From NCBI RefSeq assembly GCF_042477335.2, contig NC_091260.1, forward strand, positions 49,681,001 to 49,745,000: DNA of 64,000 bases, in the 5' to 3' direction. The notes beneath the pieces are model-generated. The model saw nothing but the letters and a program-made list of their open reading frames with translations, searched no databases and had not been told where the DNA came from. Both the position numbers and the translations under genes were made by a program. How positions within the stretch are numbered: position 1 is the first letter of the stretch; each line of letters opens with the position of its first letter. The stretch is from Ovis canadensis (lineage: Eukaryota > Chordata > Mammalia > Artiodactyla > Bovidae). Below, piece by piece: positions 57,594 through 64,000 of this stretch.

Positions 57594-60357
57594 ATGAATC
57601 AAGGCAAATTGGAAGTGGTCAAACAGGAGATGGCAAGAGTGAACATCAACATTTTAGGAATCAGTGAACTAAAATGGACTGGAATGGGTGAATTTAACTC
57701 AGATGACCATAATATCTACTACTGTGGGCAAGAATCCATTAGAAGAAATAGAGTAGTCTTCATGGTCACAAAAGAGTCTGAAATGCAGTACTTGGATGCA
57801 ATTTCAAAAACAACAGAATGATCTCTGTTCGTTTCCAAGGCAAACCATTCAATATCACAATAATCCAAGTCTATGCCCCAACCAGTAACGCTGAAGAAGC
57901 TGAAGTTGAACAGTTCTATGAAGACCTACAAGACCTAGATCTAACACCCAAAAAAGATGTCCTTTTCATTATAGGGGACTGGAATGCAAAAGTAGGAAGT
58001 CAAGAAACACCTGGAGTAACAGGCAAATTTGGCCTTCGAGTACGGAATGAAGCAGGGCAATGGCTAATAGAGCTTTGCCAAGAAAATGCACTGGGCATAG
58101 CAAATACCCTCTTCCAACAACACAAGAGAAGACTCTACACATGGACATCACCAGATGGCCAACACTGAAATCAGATTGATTATATTCTTTGCAGCCAAAG
58201 ATGGAGAAGGTCTACAGAATCAGCAAAAACAAGACTGGGAGCTGACTGTGGCTCAGATCATGAACTCCTTATTGCCAAATTCAGACCTAAATTGAAGAAA
58301 GCAGGGAAAATCACTAGACCATTCAGGTGCGACATAATTCAATTCCCTTACGATTATACAGTGGGAGTGGGAAATAGATTCCAGGGATTAGATCTGACAG
58401 ACAGAGTGCCTGAAGATTTATGGATGAAGGTTCATGACATTGTACAGGAAACAGGGATCAAGACCATCCCCAAGAAAAAGAAATGCAAAAAGGCAAAATT
58501 GTTGTCTGAAGAGGTCTTACAAATAGCTGAGAAAAGAAGAGAAGCGAAAGGCAAAGGAGAAAAGGAAAGATATACCCACTTGAATGCAAAGTTCTAAAGA
58601 ATAGCAAGGAGAGATAAGAAAGCCTTCCTCAGTGCAAAGAAATAGAGGAAAACAATAGTATGGGAAAGATGAGATCTCTTCAAGAAAATTAGAGATTCTA
58701 AGGGAACATTTCATGCAAAGATAGGCACAAAAAAAGGACAGAAATGGTATGGACCTAACAGAAGCCGAAGATATTAAGAAGAGGTGGCAAGAATACACAG
58801 AAGAACTGTACAAAAAAGGTCTTCACAACCCAGATAATCATGATGGTGTGTTCACTCACCTAGAGTCAGACATCCTTGAATGCGAAGTCAAGTGGGCCTT
58901 AGAAAGCATCACTACGAACAAAGCTAGTGAAGGTGATGGAATTCCAGTTGAACTATTTCAAATCCTAAAAGATGATGCTGTGAAAGTGCTGCACTCAATA
59001 TGCCAGCAAATTTGGAAAATTCAGCAGTGGCCACAGGACTGAAAAAGGTCAGTTTTCATTCCAATCCCAAAGAAAGGCAATGCCAAAGAATGCTCAAACT
59101 ACCACACAATTTCACTCATCTCACATGCTAGTAAAGTAATGATCAAAATTCTCCAAGCCAGGCTTCAACAGTATGTGAACCATGAACTTTCAGATGTTCA
59201 AGCTGGTTTTAGAAAAGGCAGAGGAACCAGAGATCAAATCACCAACATCTGTTGACTCTTTGAAAAAGCAACAGAATTCCTGAAAAACATCTACTTCTGC
59301 TTTATTGACTATGCCAAAGCCTTTGACTATGTGGATCACAATAAATTGTGGAAAATTCTGAAAGAGATGGGAATACCAGACCACTTGACCTGCCTCTTGA
59401 GAAATCTGTATGCAGGTCAGGAAGCAACAGTTAGAACTGAACATGGAACAACAGACTGGTTCCAAATGGGGTAAGGAATATGTCAAGGCTGTATATTGTC
59501 ACCCTGCTTATTTAACTTACATGCAGAGTACATCATGTGAAATGCTCGACTCGATGAAGCACAAGCTGGAATCAAGATTGCCGGGAGAAATATCAATAAC
59601 CTCAGTTATGCAGATGACACCACCAGATGGCAGAAAGTGAAGAGGAACTAAAAAGCCTCTTGATGAAAGTGAAAAAGGAGAGTGAAAAAGTTAGCTTAAA
59701 ACTCAACATTCAGAAAACTAAGATCATGGCATCTGGTCCCATCACTTCATGGCAAACAGATGGGGAAACAATAGAAACAGTGACAGACTTTATTTTGGGG
59801 GCTCCAAAATCACTGCAGATGGCAACTGCAGCCATGAAATTAAAAGACACTTGCTTCTTGAAAGAAAAGTTATGACCAACCTAGACAGCATATTAAAAAG
59901 CACAGACATTACTTTGCCAACAAAGGTCCATCTAGTCAAGGCTATGGTTTTTCCAGTAGTCATATATGGATGTGAGAATTGGACTATAAAGTGGAGCACC
60001 AAAGAACTGGTGCTTTCAAACTGTAGAGGACTCTTGAGAGTCCCTTAGACAGCAAGGAGATCCAACCAGTCCATCCTAAGGGAAATCAGTCCTGAATACT
60101 CATTGGAAGGACTGATGTTAAAGCTGAAACTCCAATACTTTGGCCACCTGATGTGAAGAACTGACTCATTTGAAAAGACCCTGATGCTGGGAAAGATTGA
60201 AGGTGGGAAGAGAAGAGGATGACAGAGGATGAGATGGTTGGATGGCATCACTAACTCAATGAACATGAGTTTGTAAGCTCCAGGAGTTGGTGATGGACAG
60301 GGAGGCCTGGTGTGCTGCAGTCCATGGGGTCGCAAAGAGTCGCACATGACTGAACTT
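57594..60357 (+). pseudogene. Decayed BovB endonuclease-reverse transcriptase ORF
   Basis: In the family this protein nicks target DNA and reverse-transcribes the element RNA at the nick, and it is thought to do the same for Bov SINE RNA. Readable landmarks in order: GISELKW (57657-57677, endonuclease glutamate), GDWNAKVG (57974-57997) and SDHE (58253-58264), the last two being endonuclease motifs. Then come FIDYAKAFD (59301-59327, reverse transcriptase motif A) and YADD (59607-59618, motif C). Breaks include a frame change near 57767 (apparent 1-nt loss), TGA at 58166-58168 where the family has CGA (CpG decay), TAA at 58595-58597, an apparent 7-nt loss near 58626, TGA at 59040-59042, and a 1-nt shift just after YADD. 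The catalytic residues are still legible but scattered over several frames, so no working enzyme is made. Confidence 0.95.
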
Positions 60358-60376
60358 AGATGAACTTTAGTATTAG

Positions 60377-61559
60377 AAGAAAACCATGAGTCAAGGAAGA
60401 GAATGTGGGAATTGAGGGAACATGGACTATTAGGAAGCCAGGCAACAGAATTCATCCAAAAGACATGCATATAAAGATAACAGATCTGTCATATATTTCA
60501 AATTCACCAGACTATGTTACATAATATACTTGCATAAATGTACTTGTATAAATACAATATATTATACTTACTCATAAAATTATTTAGCACATATACATTA
60601 TATGTAAAAATTGATTGAGCCCTTGTACTATATCTATAATGGGTGCTTCATAAATATTTCAACTATGTAAATATAAATATACTTACTGTCACAGCTATAC
60701 ACTGTGGCTATTAAACTAAGATGAACTGCTGCTAATTTTCATCATGATGAAGATGGAGTGCTGTTCATCTTCATCTAGTTAGAAATGGCCCACTAGCTTC
60801 AGAAGACTCCAAAGGAACCTATAACCTAGAGTCACAAGCATAACCGAAGTGTGACCTAATCAGCACAAACTGAATCCTCTGTAACATATACCAGCAACTA
60901 TTTAATTCTAAAAATCCTGCTCCTGAGCCTTGGCACCATCTTCTGAGAAATCTCTGTGCTATGAGAGTGAAAAGCAGAGGAAGAAGTGAACGAACAGGCT
61001 GCAGTGCAAAAAGAAGAAAGATGAGGCAGAGGTCCAAGTAAACTCGTACACCCATGGAAACCACAGGAGCAGAGGCCAGAGATGCTGGTACAGAATGTTG
61101 GACTGCATGGCTACTGCGTATAACTTGTCTCCTTGAATCTAAAACATTTATGGCCATTCAAATTACCTTGACCACCTTTGAAAGCCCACCTTGCTTATAA
61201 CAAAGTAGTTCCTTTTGGTCCTTAACCCTGGACCCTGGACCTGTTAATAGTTCTGTTCTGTTGTAGCTGAATGTAATGTGTGTTCAATAGATCATCTTTT
61301 TTGCTGTCTTAGCTGAAGGGGAAAAAAATCCTGCTCCTGAAACTCAAGTAAAGACAATTGCTTTGCCACAGGCAAGCTCTGTTCTCTAAGAAATGTGGTC
61401 TTTATGGAATAGAGGAACGAGGATTTGTCTAAGAATCAGAAGACCTGCTTTCCAGGCCCAGCTCTGTAACCTACAAGCTGAGGCCACTTGTTCCAGTCCC
61501 TTCTGTCCAGATCTTTACTACTTGGTCTGTGCACTGCACAGTTGAATTTAATAGTCCAT
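60377..61559. other. Unassigned sequence with a hairpin
   Basis: AT-rich to about 60715, then the inverted repeat at 60714-60780. No gene is recognised. A faint MIR trace may lie near 61400-61480. Confidence 0.45.
60714..60780. other. Imperfect inverted repeat (hairpin)
   Basis: The left arm begins 'aactaagatgaac' and the right arm reads 'gttcatcttcatctagtt'. The arms pair over about 13 bases with a small bulge, then again near the apex (tcatcatgatga). It is long enough for a pre-miRNA-like fold, but the middle is mismatched. Confidence 0.6.
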
Positions 61560-61765
61560 AAGGGGGCTCAGAGGGTAAAGCATCTGCCCACAACGTGGAA
61601 GACCCGGGTTCGATCCCTGGGTCAGGAAGATCCCCTGGAGAAGGAAATGGCAACCCACTCCAGTATTCTTGCCTGGAGAATCCCATGGACAGAGGAGCCT
61701 GGCAGGCTGTAGTCCACGGAGTCACAAAGAGTCAGACACGACTTGGCGATTTCACTCACTCACTC
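61560..61765 (+). mobile_element. Bov-tA SINE
   Basis: 'gggggctcagagggtaaagc' head, 'cttgcctggagaatcccatg' body, end 'gacacgacttggcgatttca'. Confidence 0.93.
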
Positions 61766-62199
61766 AAGCTTCCTTCAAGTTATGTGAGAATTCATTTATT
61801 TTTTGCATTTACTTAGACCTTGTCAAATCAAGAAAGTTAACAAAATTAAAAAGTAGGACTAAAGGGCAAAAGGAAAATGAAAATATGCTAACAACAAGGT
61901 TGACATAACTGGCAATTAAATTTATATTTGACTCTGAGCAATCAGGGCAAAATGACAAATGTAAGTTTCACAACTTTCATTTTTAGAAAGGGAGAAACTT
62001 TCCGTCTTAAGGTATAATCTGTAGTTACAGTCTTTGTCCTAGTTGAGAAGATAAACTGTGACCCTCGAGTTACAGGATCATCCCCTAAGCAAGAACCCAA
62101 CTCCACCCCCACCCCCATATATTCTTCTAGGTACAGAGGAAACATTCAAAAGACACCATTTTTCATAAGCAGTGAAATGTCCCGGCGAGGTCACTGAGT
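61766..62199. other. Unassigned sequence
   Basis: No gene or repeat is recognised. Confidence 0.45.
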
Positions 62200-62285
62200 A
62201 CCACACAACTGAGGAAATCAGAACCCAGAGAAATTAAATAATATTTCAGAGGCCACCCAGCTAGCTATGAACAGCAGAGAGATGA
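62200..62285 (-). mobile_element. MIR SINE trace
   Basis: 'caactgaggaaatcagaacc' followed by 'ggccacccagctagctatga' resembles the reversed MIR core. Confidence 0.5.
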
Positions 62286-62309
62286 AACACTCAAGAGCCC
62301 CTGACCTGA

Positions 62310-62650
62310 GGTCAGCGCCTGGTTTTAGGTAACACACCCCGACGGCGGTGGGGCAGCCCAGGTGCACGTGTGCGGAGCTGAAGGTCCAGGGAATCTGACA
62401 CGAGCTGTGGGAAGCACAAGAGAAGTGAAAGGCAGGAAGCACTGGGGTTTCCTGGAGGTGTGCGCGGATCCCTGTCACTCCATCCCCTTGCTTTCCGCGC
62501 AGCTCAGTTTTAACCTGAATTAAGTGTGAATTTGCTTCCTCTTCCGCGCAGCAGACTTTTCTGGGTGCGGCACCCAAGCGGCGGAATCATCAGTGCATCT
62601 ACAAGATAGACCCGGGTGCTGTCAGAGACTCTGATTGGAGATCACCGCAG
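62310..62650. promoter_or_regulatory. CpG-enriched pocket, possible regulatory region
   Basis: About 18 CpG dinucleotides in roughly 340 bp, against about one per 100 bp or fewer in the surrounding DNA. It includes gcgcgg, ccgcgc (twice) and cggcgg words. A pyrimidine tract ending ttccgcgcag at 62542-62551 could serve as a splice acceptor. No exon frame is recognised; the 119-codon minus-strand frame here has no known domain. It may be a small promoter or enhancer, or simply a GC-rich unmethylated remnant. Confidence 0.35.
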
Positions 62651-63119
62651 GCTGGGGAACCACCTGCCTCCAGTGGAGAGAGGGGTGCCTCCCACGAAGC
62701 TCAGACACAATCCAGGCCTGTCGACTCCCCGCTTAAGGCATCCTTTCATCCCGAGGCTGTGACTCCAGGGACTAAGGTCACCAAAACACAGCTCACAAGG
62801 AACACCTATTAAGAATAAAATTTGACAGCAATTTGTAGGACTGTTTCCCTCATTTCCTGGTCTCAGGGAAGAGTCCTGAGGCTCCTGAGTGAATTAGTTT
62901 TCTCTGGTGGGGATAAAGTCTGAGAAACAGCAATGAATACAGCTTCCAGAGAAAATCTGCTATTCAGAAGACCATCCTAAAGAGCTTTTCTTTTTTTCCA
63001 AAATAACTTGCCCATCAGTGCTTCCAGCCCGAATTCAAGTCTTTTCTCCCCTTAGCCAGCAGGGGCAATACTTCCAATAAGCATCCAAAAATCTTTTTCT
63101 TTCTACTGTATCTGTGAAG
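62651..63119. other. Unassigned sequence
   Basis: No gene or repeat is recognised. Confidence 0.4.
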
Positions 63120-63312
63120 TGATGAAGTGAAAGTCGCTCAGTCGTGTCTGACTCTTTGCGACCCCATGGACTATACAGTCCATGCAATTCTCCAGGCCAG
63201 AATACTGGAGTGGGTTGCCATTCCCTTCTCCAGGGGATCTTTCCAACCCAGGATCAAACCCAGGTCTCCCACATCGCGGGCAGATTCTTTACCAGCTGAG
63301 CCATAAGGGAAC
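63120..63312 (-). mobile_element. Bov-tA SINE
   Basis: Antisense: 'tgaagtgaaagtcgctcagt' body, 'ttaccagctgagccataagg' head. A small deletion removes the 'gccccaccaggc' part of the body. Confidence 0.93.
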
Positions 63313-64000
63313 AGGGTCTTAAAAAGGAAAGGAACCTTAAGAAACATTTGTGGCCACTAGAATAGCAAAACAACTATGCTGCAACTTGTTAGTGGAAACT
63401 GTAATAGGCCTTGGATATTCAAGTTTAACTGGGGCTTTTTCCTTTCATTCATCTTTTTTCAACAAACATTCATCACATGCCTGCAAAGGCAAAAGAAAAC
63501 ACAGACAAGCATGCTCTGACTCTGAAACTTCTGTCTCAGAAATGACACACATCCTTTCTGCTCACATTTCTTGGGACAAATTGACCATGACCAATTTCAA
63601 TGGTCAGAGATATATTATCTTCTCAAGGAAAGGGCATCAAATTTGTGAACAATAAGACAGTCCTTCACAAGATCCTGAGATCCAGGGCAAGGCTTGATTT
63701 CACCCAGACTAGTTAAGGACCTTAAGAGACAAATCATCCATTAAAAGGGAGGCCACAACAGCTCCTCATTTCTCAACCCAAACTAGAGACACTCTGAAGA
63801 CATGGACACCAATGAGGAGCACAGGGAAGAAGAGTCCTCTGGAAGCTCTTTGGGTAGAAGAATGCTTTTTGCATTCCTGGGAATTTAAGGACAAATATAT
63901 ACATGAGCCCCTGAAATTTTCCATGTATACACAAATATCCAACCAGGTGGGTATAAAGTTGTGAGGATGAAACACAGCACCATGATGGTGTCTACTGTTG
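63313..64000. other. Unassigned sequence
   Basis: A 101-codon frame (63350-63655) has no recognisable domain. No repeat is identified. Confidence 0.45.

Larger units (their letters stand above)
56445..60363 (+). mobile_element. Near full-length BovB (RTE) LINE with target duplication
   Basis: About 3.9 kb from a GC-rich start ('cagcagctgcgcggcactgg') to the standard 3' end ('ctgcagtccatggggtcgca'). Perfect 13-bp target duplications (actttagtattag) at 56432-56444 and 60364-60376 bracket it, so it inserted as one unit. Layout: a GC-rich 5' leader with an imperfect tandem duplication (56570-57060), a spacer holding the Bov-A-like block (57328-57380), then one apurinic-type endonuclease plus reverse transcriptase frame (57594-60357). 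The element is no longer coding-competent because of stops and frameshifts. No SINE has landed inside it. BovB is established as a LINE shared by ruminants and squamates, attributed to horizontal transfer; nothing in this copy alone tests that. Confidence 0.97.

Noticed and set aside
57594..60357. Possible functional reverse transcriptase gene
   Set aside because: Several stops and frameshifts interrupt it, and it lies inside a LINE bracketed by target duplications.

Overview
The window is ordinary mammalian nuclear DNA from a ruminant, almost certainly a bovid. The evidence is the repeat content: BovB (RTE-type) LINEs, tRNA-Glu-derived Bov-tA SINEs, Bov-A2 (ART2A-type) dimer SINEs and cetartiodactyl CHR SINEs. 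They lie on a background of old mammalian MIR, L2, L1, MLT1, MER5/hAT and Tigger copies. I find no protein-coding gene, rRNA, functional tRNA, CRISPR array or bacterial feature that I can support. The open frames are short, and the longest ones run across repeat boundaries. The sequence reads as intergenic or deep intronic DNA.

Layout. 0-17 kb: mostly unassigned unique sequence with an L1 remnant (1.2-1.65 kb), MIR and L2 pieces, a hAT copy near 5 kb, three antisense BovB 3' ends (4.6, 7.7, 12.4 kb) and several SINEs. 17-27 kb: L2 and L1 remnants, a long quiet block (19.0-22.5 kb), a GA microsatellite, a CHR SINE, an MLT1 remnant and a C-run tract able to form a G-quadruplex on the minus strand. 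27.9-32.6 kb: L1-dense, including a 5'-truncated L1 with a 12-bp target duplication. Four BovB tails sit inside L1 copies here, all antisense to their host. 33-43 kb: dense SINEs, a CHR SINE with an internal 22-bp tandem array, a sense BovB 3' end, and a BovB insertion with an inverted 5' half between perfect 14-bp target duplications. 43-50 kb: MER5, a CAY-type degenerate repeat, a CHR SINE and a minus-strand L1. 50.0-54.6 kb: a minus-strand L1 opened by a deeply nested stack (MLT1 > MLT1A > Bov-A, and MLT1 > Tigger > Bov-tA). 56.4-60.4 kb: an essentially full-length BovB LINE (about 3.9 kb) between perfect 13-bp target duplications. It has a duplicated 5' leader and a decayed endonuclease-reverse transcriptase frame. 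60.4-64 kb: mostly unique sequence with two SINEs, a hairpin and a small CpG-enriched pocket (62.3-62.65 kb).

How the elements relate. BovB is the LINE whose machinery is understood to mobilise Bov-tA and Bov-A2. In this window both halves of the Bov-A unit can be matched to the two ends of the full-length BovB. All eight BovB copies left of 37.6 kb are antisense and all five right of 40.3 kb are sense, and larger L1 copies mostly show the opposite pattern. No comparison with a repeat library could be run. Family names rest on recognition of diagnostic motifs, and boundaries without target duplications are approximate to about 10-30 bp.
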